Source of the DNA: Candidatus Poribacteria bacterium
GTDB lineage: Bacteria; Poribacteria; WGA-4E; WGA-3G
Assembly: GCA_022819945.1 (NCBI GenBank)
Contig: JAJEGI010000108.1
Location: 1-64,000 of the forward strand
Reading direction: 5' to 3'
Length of the DNA: 64,000 nucleotides
Position numbers and translations under genes: made by a program. Shown here piece after piece: positions 45,996 through 55,460 of the stretch (position 1 is the first letter of the stretch; each line of letters begins with the position of its first letter). The notes beneath the pieces were generated by a model that ran no database searches, was not told the DNA's origin, and worked only from the letters and a program-made list of their open reading frames with translations.

Positions 45996-47347
45996 ATTAT
46001 CGCCAAAATGTAGGACAATTATTAGCGTGTCAGAGCGGCAGACATGTCAAGCGTAATCGTAAGGTTACGCGTCTGCCTGCCTACCTACTTGCCAGGGGTT
46101 AAATCTGTGAACTGTGAATCACTATGCGAAAAAAACGAAAACAAAAACGTAAGCGTAGAACACATAAATATCAGATACGCGAACATCCGCAAAACATGCG
46201 ACTCGGCAACATGCTTGACGATCTTAGCGATGTTCACAACCACTTCTTGGCATTGGAAAACCGCTATTATCGTATCTACGGCAAGTATGCGGGACGTTAC
46301 CGCCTGCAACCGCATTTGACGAAGTTGCTTAAACGCACCAAGAAACATTGGGCGTGGATTCCTCGGGCTACGCTTGACGAGGTGATTATCCGCCTGCATA
46401 TCGCTTGGGAATGCTTCTTTGACTTCCCCCATGTGGGTCGCCCAAAGTTCAAGAAGCGTGAGAAATACCGTTCTGCGAAGTTTCAAAGTGGTTATCTCCT
46501 TGAAGAAGGACGTGTTCGCCTCTCTTTCAAAGCGTGGGATGAACCCTCGCAAACCTTAAAATTTAACAAACGTTGGTTTTCTTTCCATCACCACCGCGAT
46601 TGGAAAGGCGAGGTTCGTTATATCCAAATCCTTCGCGACAGTGTAGGAACATATTGGCTCTATGTCGTGACAGATGACACGTCGAAAGAAGTGTTGCCCG
46701 CTACAGGTGAAAGCGTAGGGGTGGACTTCGGTATGGATACCTATCTGACACTCAACACTGGTGAGAAGATACAGTCCCCTCAATTCTTGAAGCAATCCTT
46801 GACCGATCTCCGAAAATTCAACAAAAACCTTTCGCGTAAAGTTAAAGGCTCTAACAATTGGTGGCGTGCCATCCGTCAACTTGCTCGGCTCTACAGACAT
46901 ATCACCAACCAACGCAGAGATTGGCATTTCAAACTTGCCACAGACCTCTGCCGAAGGTTTGATACTATCGTCACTGAGACATTGAACCTTGAGGGTATGA
47001 AACGCCTCTGGGGACGCAAGGTTTCTGACCTTGCTTTCGGAGAGTTTGTTGAGATATTGGAATACAAGTGTTTCAAACATAATCGCGACTTCCGTCAAGT
47101 TGGTCAATGGACAGCTACAACGAAACCGTGCAGTGATTGTGGTTTTCACAACGAAAACCTAACGCTTTCAGATCGGCAGTGGATATGTCCCGAATGTGGT
47201 TCACACCACGACAGAGACGTCAACGCTGCAGTAAACATTTTGAGGGCTGCTTGTGATCCCTCTGTGGAGCAGATGTAAGACGTTTCCGAGGAAACGCGAA
47301 CTGCTACGAAGCACAAGCCCCTGCCTTTAGGTAGTGGGTGCCTTGAC
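45996..47347 (+). mobile_element. IS200/IS605-superfamily tnpB-only (IS1341-like) element
   Basis: TTGAC at 45991-45995 left and at 47343-47347 right; left-end hairpin ggcagac...gcgtaa/ttacgc...gtctgcc (46037-46077); right-end CTTTAG hairpin; encodes TnpB, no tnpA seen. Confidence 0.8.
46124..47278 (+). CDS. tnpB: RNA-guided endonuclease TnpB family
   Basis: GVDFGMDTYLTLNTGEK (RuvC-I D), IVTETLNLEGMKR (RuvC-II E), CSDCGFHNENLTLSDRQWICPECGSHHDRDVNAAVNIL (zinc ribbon + RuvC-III D). Confidence 0.95.
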   Translation: MRKKRKQKRKRRTHKYQIREHPQNMRLGNMLDDLSDVHNHFLALENRYYRIYGKYAGRYRLQPHLTKLLKRTKKHWAWIPRATLDEVIIRLHIAWECFFDFPHVGRPKFKKREKYRSAKFQSGYLLEEGRVRLSFKAWDEPSQTLKFNKRWFSFHHHRDWKGEVRYIQILRDSVGTYWLYVVTDDTSKEVLPATGESVGVDFGMDTYLTLNTGEKIQSPQFLKQSLTDLRKFNKNLSRKVKGSNNWWRAIRQLARLYRHITNQRRDWHFKLATDLCRRFDTIVTETLNLEGMKRLWGRKVSDLAFGEFVEILEYKCFKHNRDFRQVGQWTATTKPCSDCGFHNENLTLSDRQWICPECGSHHDRDVNAAVNILRAACDPSVEQM

Positions 47348-47386
47348 CTCCTTGAAATAGTTGTTAGTTATCAGTTATAAGTTGTT

Positions 47387-47515
47387 ATACCATTTCTAAA
47401 AGATTATATTGCATTGACAGATTGCTTCAAAGGTTCCACAAGACTGCACAGGCTAACGGTTTCCTATGCTACAAAAGAGTTCGTTTATTGAAGCGTTTTC
47501 AATCGGAAATGGTAT
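47387..47515. repeat. Putative MITE (about 129 bp)
   Basis: Terminal inverted repeats ataccatttc / gaaatggtat (10/10); subterminal gattgcttcaa / ttgaagcg. Confidence 0.6.
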
Positions 47516-47538
47516 TAGTTCCAGAGGTGTAGGTGCAT

Positions 47539-48357
47539 CTACCAATCCCGTGTATAACCAGCAGTCCATCCACCGTCCACTGCAAGCACACTACCGTTGA
47601 TATAACTCGCATCCGGTGAGACGAGGAAAAGCACCGCTGCCGCGATCTCTGTCGTTTCTCCCGGTCTACCAAGTGGAATGTGCGATAACAGACTCGCGGC
47701 ATTCTCTGTATACGCACCATCATCTCCATAGAAGAGTGCCTTCGTGCCACGGGTCAGGGTTGAACCGGGTGCGACCGCGTTCACCAGAATCCCTTCAGGT
47801 CCGAGTTCCAACGCCATTGAACGCGTCAGATTGGCAACGCCTGCCTTCGCTGCGACGTAAGCACTCTGCAAGCGTAACGGCACCAACCCCGCAATAGAAC
47901 TGATGTTAACAATCCGTCCAGTCGCATCCTCCGAACCAGACCTGCTATGCGTTTTAAGGATATATGGGATAACCGCACGACTCGTTGTGAAAACACCGGT
48001 CAAATCAATCTCCAAAATACGGTGCCAATCCTCTATAGTGTATTGATGAATCGGTACCCTATCGCTCTTGGTGTTTATGCCGGCGTTGTTCACCAGAATC
48101 TCTATTTTCCCAAAGTGTCCGGCAATCCGGTCTGCAACAACCTCCATCTGTGCCGCATCCGACACATCACCCTCTATAAACAGACAGGTCCGACCCTGTT
48201 GCTTAATTTCCTCAGCAGTTTCCATCCCTGCCTGTACGTCTATATCAACAATCGCCACATAAGCACCATTATCAATCAACTGATCTACAATCGCGCGACC
48301 GATACCTTGTGCACCCCCTGTAACAACCGCGACTTGCCCTTCAAGTGCCACCTTCAT
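47539..48357 (-). CDS. SDR family oxidoreductase
   Basis: VAVVTGGAQGIGRAIVDQLIDNGAYVAIVDID, LVNNAGIN, YVAAKAGVANLTRSMALELGPEGILVNAVAPGST. Confidence 0.94.
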   Translation of the reverse strand: MKVALEGQVAVVTGGAQGIGRAIVDQLIDNGAYVAIVDIDVQAGMETAEEIKQQGRTCLFIEGDVSDAAQMEVVADRIAGHFGKIEILVNNAGINTKSDRVPIHQYTIEDWHRILEIDLTGVFTTSRAVIPYILKTHSRSGSEDATGRIVNISSIAGLVPLRLQSAYVAAKAGVANLTRSMALELGPEGILVNAVAPGSTLTRGTKALFYGDDGAYTENAASLLSHIPLGRPGETTEIAAAVLFLVSPDASYINGSVLAVDGGWTAGYTRDW

Positions 48358-50036
48358 ATCGCTCTCCTTTCTTGAAACTTACGGAAGCCTGCTACCCCAT
48401 AAAACAGTAAAATAATTACGGCGGTCCCACACGCAATCCCGATCGCTGAGGAAAGACCGAGCGCGGCGGGGAGATACCCACAAAACAGCGCAATACTCGC
48501 AACAGTGAGGCTATAGGGCAATTGTGTTCGCACATGGTGCAGCGGGTCGCAACTGCTGGCGATAGAACTCAAAATCGTTGTATCCGAAAGCGGCGAGCAG
48601 TGATCCCCGAAGATGGCACCATCCAGCACTGCACCGAGGCAAATGATTGTCGTAAGTCCATAACTACCGCCATCGAGCGAAAACGCCACGGGAATCGCAG
48701 TCGGGATCAAGATCGCCATTGTGCCCCAACTCGTGCCGGTTGCAAAAGAGGTCACGGCCCCACAGATAAACACAAGAATCGGGAACCAGAGCGGCGATAC
48801 AACATCACTGAGCATCATAGCGAGAAAGTCGCCTGTCATCAGCCTGTCGCAACTTGCTTTTAAGCCCCACGCCAATAACAGAATGCTCAACGGCGTGAGA
48901 CTCCCTTTTATACCGTTCCAAACAACCGGAGCGATCTCTGAGAATCGTAGTTTTGAGAGCAGACGTGCGCAGATAATTGAGACGACAAACGCGCTCGCTG
49001 CCGCACAGGCAAGCACCATCACGTTATTCGCCTCTGAAAGCGCGTTCCGCCAAGATGTTAGCGACAGAATAGACCCAGTACCATTGCCATCAATCCAAAA
49101 ACCACCCAATAGCAACCCAAAAAGTGTTAAAAGTGGTAAAACCGCCGAAAAGGGTTGGACAACGGCGTTGGGTAAACTGGTAAAAGATGCGGCGTGTCCG
49201 AGTGCCTGTGCATCTGAGGCAGCAGTCTCTCCTGTCTCTCGTGCACGTGTTTCGGCTTGGTGCATCGCACCATAATCCCTGCCACTGATTGCATTGACGA
49301 TAACAAAGATAATGGTCAACACACAGTAAAACCGAAAACCGAGGGCATCGAAAAACATGGAATACCCGTCACGTCCAAGCCCAAGTGTCCCCGATATATC
49401 TTCAAAGAGTCCAACTTCATAACCGATCCAGGTGCTAACAAACGCGAGACCCGCAATCGGTGCGCTTGTGGAATCCACAAGAAACGCCAACTTTTCACGA
49501 CTGACGCGATGGTGATCGGTGAGCGGACGCATTGTTGGTCCAACAAGCATCGCATTAGAATAATCGCCAATAAAGATGACGATCCCCATCAAACCCGTGA
49601 TAAATTGCGCCGAACGTGGTCCCTTCGCAAACTGAGAGAGCCAGACAACCACGCCGCCAATGCCACCGGAGGCGACTACAACAGAGATCGTCGCCATAAT
49701 CAGAAAAACAAACAGAACCACCCAGAAATTGAAGAGATCTATCCCATCATTGCCGACACTCACGGCACGCACGAACCAGATGGTTTCTGCCACGAAACCG
49801 CTCGGCGTCCCACCTTTCTGATACCAGGAGAGCACAAGCCCAACACCCACTGCTATACAGAGACTCGGAAACAATCGAGTCGTTACAATCGCTAACGTAA
49901 CAGCAAGCAACGGCGGGATGATGCTGTACCATACAAGCGTTTCAGCATCGCTAACCTGTCCTGCACGCCATTGGAAGATGAAACAAAGTCCTAAAAAAAT
50001 TAAAAAGCCAATCCCATATTTTAATTTGGAATTCAT
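48354..50036 (-). CDS. Na+/H+ antiporter NhaC family protein
   Basis: Polytopic; VTSFATGTSWGTMAILIPTAIPVAFSLDGG, CLGAVLDGAIFGDHCSPLSDTTILSSIASSCDPLHHVRTQLPYSL; 4-nt overlap with the SDR gene. Confidence 0.92.
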   Translation of the reverse strand: MNSKLKYGIGFLIFLGLCFIFQWRAGQVSDAETLVWYSIIPPLLAVTLAIVTTRLFPSLCIAVGVGLVLSWYQKGGTPSGFVAETIWFVRAVSVGNDGIDLFNFWVVLFVFLIMATISVVVASGGIGGVVVWLSQFAKGPRSAQFITGLMGIVIFIGDYSNAMLVGPTMRPLTDHHRVSREKLAFLVDSTSAPIAGLAFVSTWIGYEVGLFEDISGTLGLGRDGYSMFFDALGFRFYCVLTIIFVIVNAISGRDYGAMHQAETRARETGETAASDAQALGHAASFTSLPNAVVQPFSAVLPLLTLFGLLLGGFWIDGNGTGSILSLTSWRNALSEANNVMVLACAAASAFVVSIICARLLSKLRFSEIAPVVWNGIKGSLTPLSILLLAWGLKASCDRLMTGDFLAMMLSDVVSPLWFPILVFICGAVTSFATGTSWGTMAILIPTAIPVAFSLDGGSYGLTTIICLGAVLDGAIFGDHCSPLSDTTILSSIASSCDPLHHVRTQLPYSLTVASIALFCGYLPAALGLSSAIGIACGTAVIILLFYGVAGFRKFQERRAI

Positions 50037-50167
50037 CAGCGTCCTCGGTCCGTAAACTTACCTATTCTTGCTTATGTGCATCATAACAACTTTTGATGTC
50101 CCTTGCAAGTCAAAAGTTTGGGTTAGAAAACCCAAGCAAAAACATCCCTACGCATATCATTACACCT

Positions 50168-50264
50168 CTCGTAGGGGCGGGGTCTCCCCGCCCGTTACCA
50201 AGTTAATTCTAAACCTTCCTATAAACGGCTCGTAGGGGCGGGGTCTCCCCGCCCGTTACCAAGC
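50168..50264. repeat. Duplicated GC-rich palindromic repeat
   Basis: ctcgtaggggcggggtctccccgcccgttaccaag occurs twice (about 50168 and 50230). Confidence 0.88.
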
Positions 50265-50411
50265 ACATCAATTGCGCAACACCAACCCAGTATTTGTCTC
50301 GGCTTTACAGTTGCGACATGCATTCCTAACCGCATCTATTATCAAACTCACCTCAGAAAAAACAAATTTTGCATAGAAATACACATTTTTTGAATGAAGT
50401 TTAAGAAAATA

Positions 50412-50501
50412 TTTCGGTAATTGACGGGCAATGAATTGCCCTACTACAAACGGGCGGGTTCGTAGTAGTGCGATTTATCGCACGTTCCAATATTACCGAA
50501 T
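50412..50501. repeat. Cruciform-like palindromic cluster
   Basis: Outer ttcggtaa/ttaccgaa; inner gggcaatgaattgccc, ctactac/gtagtag and tgcgatttatcgca. Confidence 0.7.
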
Positions 50502-50602
50502 TAATAAATTAATCTTCATAAAAAAAATACAGATTGTGTCGGAATTCACCCCAAATTTGCGTGATTGTATATGAAGCCAGTCATAACTTTATCTCTGGAG
50601 AA

Positions 50603-51419
50603 ATGGGGTCCATAGTTGGGAAGGTGAACGATGTTAGTTTAAATCGGCGATTTGTAGAAACGGACGATGAGAAAGAGGCGCGTGAACTGCTGCGCTTACT
50701 CTCCAACGCGCATTACAAAACCGTCTTCAACGCAGTGAAAAGTCAGGAAAGGGAATCAGCCAGATACCGTCGTAGATCCCGATGCAATCACTAACGAAAC
50801 CTTCTTCAAAGCCTTTGAAAAAAGGAAGCACATCGGAGAGCCAGAGAAGTTAGAAGAATGGTTGGTAACCGCAGCGATAAATCTGATGATTGACAAGATA
50901 AGAAGGGCAAACACCCAGACGCGACGCTTGCCAACTACATCGCTTGATGGACTTTCTGTCAGCGAAAGGGAGGCATACTACGCATCAATGCGCGCGGAAA
51001 GTGATACTAAAAAAGCCGAAGCAGATCAGGCTCAGGTAGAACAACTCCTCCGCCTCCTCGAAGGTAAAGACCGAGAGATTGTAGCGTTTATGCGTGATGG
51101 ACTTTCTCAAAAACAGATAGCCAAAATGATAGAAACTACACCCGGCGCGGTGAAAAGATGGAAACGACTCAAGATATGGACGGCTCCTATTCTGCATCAT
51201 TTGGACGCGTTGATAGACTGCCTCCCCGAGGAGAACGACAGAAATGTTATGGAACGGTACTTCTTGGATGGACAATCGTTCTCGGAAATTACAGAAGCCC
51301 TCGGTCCCTCTCGTTCTACCATCGAGGAGATAGTGAAACGTGTGATAGTCCAGTGGAAGAAAGCTGTGAAGGAAAATCCCACGGATCCCGTCTCCGCAAT
51401 GACTAAGAAGGAGAGATAA
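50603..51419 (+). pseudogene. Sigma-70-like (ECF-type) factor split by a +1 frameshift near 50745
   Basis: Frame 1 MGSIVGKVNDVSLNRRFVETDDEKEARELLRLLSNAHYKTVFNAVKS; frame 2 GNQPDTVVDPDAITNETFFKAFEKRKHIGEPEKLEEWLVTAAINLMIDKIRRA...GLSQKQIAKMIETTPGAVKRW...DGQSFSEITEALGPSRSTIEEIVKRV. Confidence 0.7.
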
Positions 51420-51725
51420 CTTTTCAACCCAATGCTGACAACGACTGATTTATGTTCAGCCGGTGTCGGTAATCAATTAGGGAACTTCGCAACTGTTGCG
51501 AGTTCACCCAAACGCTATTGTCTGGATAGCAACTGTATCCGAATGTCGAAAAATCGTATTTCTTGGCAATTAATTCTTAAACTTGATACAATGATAGGAG
51601 AACCTTCTGTTAGATCTCCATTTTTGTTGTATTCAACTCGACACAGACGTGTGTCGAAAACCATAAGCCACTGCGTCTTTTCTACGCAGTCCTTTCCACA
51701 CCGAAAGCGGCGTAAAGGAGATAGA

Positions 51726-52517
51726 ATGATGATCATCAAATACGCCAAAGACTGCCGGTCTGCATTTGCCCAACACTGGAAGTTTTTCACGGTTCTTTCT
51801 CTTTGCAGCCTTGTGTTGTTCTCGTTCATTAACGGACGGCATCGGGCAAAAGAGAGGATAAGCCGAAACATGCGAGTCCATGAGCAAGTCCTCAAAGACC
51901 GAGCGGAGGCGAGAGCGGAAGCACTGCGCCGAAACGCTGAAAAATCCGCTCCGGATCCGAGCGTCCGAGTTGCACCGACAGTTCCCCGGAACAGACCGAC
52001 ACGGGAAATGGCAGAACAACACTCCGGTGAAGGTCCGAGTGTGGAAGTCATGGACGGTTTAGAAGCCGCAAAGGCAGCCGAGAAACAGCACGCATTAGAT
52101 ACCATGGCAGCCGCAAAGAAACGCCGCGAATGGGAACTTCGGAGAGACGCACTCAAGAAAAGGTTTCTTGCAAATTCGGAAAAAATCGGAGCCTCTGCCC
52201 GGGCAACTCTCGCATCTGGCGATGCTGAACTTAAACTCATCCTCTCGCTCTTTAAGGGGATGTCGCCGGAGCAACTCGAATATGCGCGTGAGGAGGCATT
52301 GAAAACGCTTCCTGCCGAGAAAGTCGAAGCCTTTTTTGACGATTTAGCCAACCACGGAACCACAAAGACCCTTGAGCAGCTGACCAAAGATGCACAGGAC
52401 ATCCTGAAATCCCGTGAAGCACAAAGGATCATCGATCGGGAAATCCAAGTGGAATCTCAACAAATCGCGCTTGAGGAAGAAGAACTCATGCGCACCGAAC
52501 CCCCTATCCCCTGGTAA
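51726..52517 (+). CDS. Hypothetical membrane-anchored, charged coiled-coil protein
   Basis: MMIIKYAKDCRSAFAQHWKFFTVLSLCSLVLFSFINGRHRAKER then Ala/Glu/Lys-rich helical region. Confidence 0.65.
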   Translation: MMIIKYAKDCRSAFAQHWKFFTVLSLCSLVLFSFINGRHRAKERISRNMRVHEQVLKDRAEARAEALRRNAEKSAPDPSVRVAPTVPRNRPTREMAEQHSGEGPSVEVMDGLEAAKAAEKQHALDTMAAAKKRREWELRRDALKKRFLANSEKIGASARATLASGDAELKLILSLFKGMSPEQLEYAREEALKTLPAEKVEAFFDDLANHGTTKTLEQLTKDAQDILKSREAQRIIDREIQVESQQIALEEEELMRTEPPIPW

Positions 52518-52556
52518 GGGCATTAGGGGAATTTCAAGACCAAATGGAGGTCTATT

Positions 52557-53153
52557 ATGAAAATGTTCAATGTTAACTTCCGAGTCATTGCCTCGTTCGT
52601 CTTGGCAATATTTTTGACGAGCATCGGTGTCGTATTAATCGTATGGGCTTGCGACGAGCTCGCAGAAAAGGTGAGATTTTATAACAATCAGATCGAGCTC
52701 CAAAAACGGAGAATTGGTGATATCGAAGAGAAAGGCATCGTGACTTATGTCACAACCTCAGCTGCGCAGGGTGCGGTTGTCAGCGGGTCTGCGGGTCTTG
52801 TGGGCGGCTTGTACGTGGGTGTCTCCACTGCTCCCGCGACCGGTGGCGTAAGTGTCCCGGTAGCTGTTGGGGTTGGAGTGGGCCTTGGTGTAACCACTGG
52901 TTGGGTCGGTGGCTCGGTTTCCGGTGCTTTCAGTTACTACGACGATCTATCGGCTGCGAACGATGAATTAGCGTCTCTTGAAAGTACCCGCGATTCATAT
53001 CAACAGGAGTATGAAGATTGCCTGAACCCACCGGCAAAATATACGTATACGGATTTTAATGGCTACGTGTACGAGTTCTGCGCAACGATGTACGGCAGTG
53101 ATTCCAACGCTTACACGGCTTATATGGAATTCCTTGCGAACCGTGGCCACTAA
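52557..53153 (+). CDS. Hypothetical membrane protein with Gly/Val-rich zipper-like segment
   Basis: RVIASFVLAIFLTSIGVVLIVWAC; SGLAGGLYVG...VPVAVGVGVGLGVTTGWVGGSVSGAFSYYDDL-type Gly-rich helix. Confidence 0.65.
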   Translation: MKMFNVNFRVIASFVLAIFLTSIGVVLIVWACDELAEKVRFYNNQIELQKRRIGDIEEKGIVTYVTTSAAQGAVVSGSAGLVGGLYVGVSTAPATGGVSVPVAVGVGVGLGVTTGWVGGSVSGAFSYYDDLSAANDELASLESTRDSYQQEYEDCLNPPAKYTYTDFNGYVYEFCATMYGSDSNAYTAYMEFLANRGH

Positions 53154-53163
53154 CCTGAGAACC

Positions 53164-53715
53164 GTGGCGACTAATAGATTGCTTTTGGGTGTCCGCTGTG
53201 AACGTTCTCACCCGTTTGGTCAAACAGACGGTGGGAAACCACGTTCACCGCGGCTGCCTTTCGCACTCGTTGTCTTTTTCACACTTGTTAGCAGTTTCGG
53301 GGTCGCCCGCCTGCTGGCAACACTTATAGACACGCCGCGTCTGTCGCCCTTGCCCGGTGAAGTCGTCGGTGTCTCCGATGCACCTGCCCGCCCGCGCCGA
53401 CCCCTGACCACGCCCCCAGTCTTTGATACCGAAGCCTACCATAGAACCATCATAGACAATAACCTGTTCCGACCGCTCGGCTGGACCCCGCCGCGTCCTG
53501 TAGAACCGTATCGTCTGATAGGCACGATCCTGCCTCGTGACGCGAACAGGTCCGCGGAAGCCGTGATAGAATCGACCGCAGGCAAGGCGATCTCTATTGT
53601 TTCTGTGGGTGAGACGCTTGACACCGAGACGAAAGTTGTCTCGATAGAAAACAAATCCGTTGTTTTAGAAAGTGGTGGTGTTCGTCGGACGTTGCGTCTG
53701 TCACCTGTTTTCTGA
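53164..53715 (+). CDS. GspC-like (type II secretion C-domain-like) membrane protein, copy A
   Basis: TM LPFALVVFFTLVSSFGVARLLATLI; HRTIIDNNLFRPLGWTPPRPVEPYRLIGTILPRD...ISIVSVGETLDTETKVVSIENKSVVLESGGVRRTLRL. GTG start inferred. Confidence 0.72.
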   Translation: MATNRLLLGVRCERSHPFGQTDGGKPRSPRLPFALVVFFTLVSSFGVARLLATLIDTPRLSPLPGEVVGVSDAPARPRRPLTTPPVFDTEAYHRTIIDNNLFRPLGWTPPRPVEPYRLIGTILPRDANRSAEAVIESTAGKAISIVSVGETLDTETKVVSIENKSVVLESGGVRRTLRLSPVF

Positions 53716-53762
53716 GTTTGCGAAGTGCGTTTTTCACTTGCGCTTTTGCGTGTCTGTCTGTC

Positions 53763-55448
53763 ATGAAGAGAAAACACCTCTTATTCTTGAGCATCTGCCT
53801 TTTGCTTCTGACGTTGATTCCACGCCTCAGCACTTTAGAGTCGCATTGGTCAAGTGATGAAGTGCTGTGGATGGATCGAAGTTCGGATTTCATGTCCGCT
53901 GTCAAAGCCGGCGACTTTTCAAAAACCGTTATCGCCTACCATCCGGGTGTTCCGACGATGTGGATCGCCGGGCTCCGCACCTTTTTTACGTCCCCGCGCG
54001 TTGATCTTGAAAACCTTACCGCGGCGCGGTGGTTCATCGGTCTGTTTGTCTCCGCCTGTATCGTTTTCTCTATTTTTCTCGTCTACCAACTCTTTGGGCG
54101 GTGGGTTGCGCTTGCGAGTTTCGCCTGCCTCGCTTATTCACCACTTTTTTTAGCACACACACGCCGCGTCCATACCGATGCGTTCGCCACCACTTTTATC
54201 TTGCTTACGGTGTTGCTATTTTTATATTATTGTCAAAACAGAGAACGCCGTCGCTATCTCGTTCTTTCGGGGATGAGTTTCGGTCTTGCGCTCCTCTCGA
54301 AAAGTTATGCCCTGATTTTATTGCCGTGGCTCGGAGTGTGTCTGTTTTTATTTCGAGAGAACCGTATCGGTGGTTTTTTGAGGCAGATGTCTGAGATTCT
54401 GATCTTTCTCAGCGTCAGTGTCCTGACCGTCGTCTCGGTGTGGCCCGTTTTTTGGTCGCCTTTGATTGTTCTGGTGTCGGTGTTTCTTTTCGGTGTGAGC
54501 GTTCTGCTGTTGAGAGAGATGAAACACGGACGCGTGAATCCATATCTGCTTTTCTTCTTTGGTAGTATGCTTGTTCTGTTATCTGTGAGAGTCATAGAAA
54601 CCGTTGGTCTCGTTTTTGATAGCGTCCATTGGGCGGTGACAACGCCCCATGAAGTGGAGCATTTCTTTTTGGGCAATGTTGTCAACGATCCGGGGTGGCT
54701 GTTCTATCCGTTTGTGCTGACGATCAAAAGCACGCCCTTGATGCTACCTCTTGCAATTGTGGGATTCATTCTGCTGTGGAAACAACGCAGAGACGCCGAG
54801 GAAACCGCCCGACGCTTGAAAATAGGCATCGCACTCGTTATGGGTGTTCTGCTTTTCACGGTTTGCCTTTCGGCGACGAGCAAAAAGTTCAGTCGGTATC
54901 TGTTGCCTGCATTTGCGTTATTGGAGATACTTGCAGGCATTGGGCTGGTAGAGGTTCTGAAATGGATTTACGCCTCACTTGCGTCTTGTTTTCAGCCAAA
55001 AGCGATCGCAAGATACAAAACGGCACTCGCCGTCCTCGCCTGCTTATGTTTCTTTTTCATTCAAATCTTTCCCGTGATGGCACTGCACCCCTATTACGGC
55101 ACCTATTACAATCTCTGCTGGAAAGCCACCGACATCACAAAGATCATCACGGTCGGCGATGCCTCTGGTTTAGACATTGCATCGAAATATCTAAACCGCA
55201 AGCCAAAAGCGTATCTCCTGAGTGTTCGAGTCTCCCCATTATCCGCACAGTTTGTTGATCACTACTTCAAGGGCTTCGCCTATCGAGCAGACCTAAACGT
55301 CATCAACGTCACCCCAGATTATGAAGTTGTCTATATCCGGGATTCACAGATTGGGAGAGTCCCAGAGACGGGGACCCTCAATGGTGAATTAGAGTCGGTC
55401 ATTACGCTCAACGGCATAGACCACGTCTGGATTTACCGCGTGCCGTAG
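53763..55448 (+). CDS. PMT/ArnT-like (dolichyl-phosphate-mannose-type) glycosyltransferase
   Basis: LIPRLSTLESHWSSDEVLWMDRSSDFMSAV...YHPGVPTMWIAG; about 10 TM segments; GLALLSKSYALILLPWLGV. Confidence 0.82.
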   Translation: MKRKHLLFLSICLLLLTLIPRLSTLESHWSSDEVLWMDRSSDFMSAVKAGDFSKTVIAYHPGVPTMWIAGLRTFFTSPRVDLENLTAARWFIGLFVSACIVFSIFLVYQLFGRWVALASFACLAYSPLFLAHTRRVHTDAFATTFILLTVLLFLYYCQNRERRRYLVLSGMSFGLALLSKSYALILLPWLGVCLFLFRENRIGGFLRQMSEILIFLSVSVLTVVSVWPVFWSPLIVLVSVFLFGVSVLLLREMKHGRVNPYLLFFFGSMLVLLSVRVIETVGLVFDSVHWAVTTPHEVEHFFLGNVVNDPGWLFYPFVLTIKSTPLMLPLAIVGFILLWKQRRDAEETARRLKIGIALVMGVLLFTVCLSATSKKFSRYLLPAFALLEILAGIGLVEVLKWIYASLASCFQPKAIARYKTALAVLACLCFFFIQIFPVMALHPYYGTYYNLCWKATDITKIITVGDASGLDIASKYLNRKPKAYLLSVRVSPLSAQFVDHYFKGFAYRADLNVINVTPDYEVVYIRDSQIGRVPETGTLNGELESVITLNGIDHVWIYRVP

Positions 55449-55460
55449 GAGGTCTATTCA

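Noticed and set aside
46085-47149. Minus-strand ORFs (155 and 197 aa) across the TnpB element considered as a tnpA or inhibitor
   Set aside because: No HUH/Y1 motif; antisense to the conserved TnpB reading frame.
48721-49895. Two plus-strand ORFs (184 and 212 aa) antisense to the NhaC-type antiporter
   Set aside because: The opposite frame has clear NhaC motifs and TM segments; the antisense translations show no domains.
50168-50264. Two identical 35-bp GC-rich repeats considered as a minimal CRISPR
   Set aside because: Only two copies, no cas genes in the window, and the repeat is a strong internal palindrome typical of REP-like elements.
51515-52432. 305-aa minus-strand ORF opposite the coiled-coil protein
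   Set aside because: Ser/Ala/Arg-rich reverse-complement shadow; the plus strand has a TM start and fits operon direction. Not fully excluded, since neither protein is recognised.
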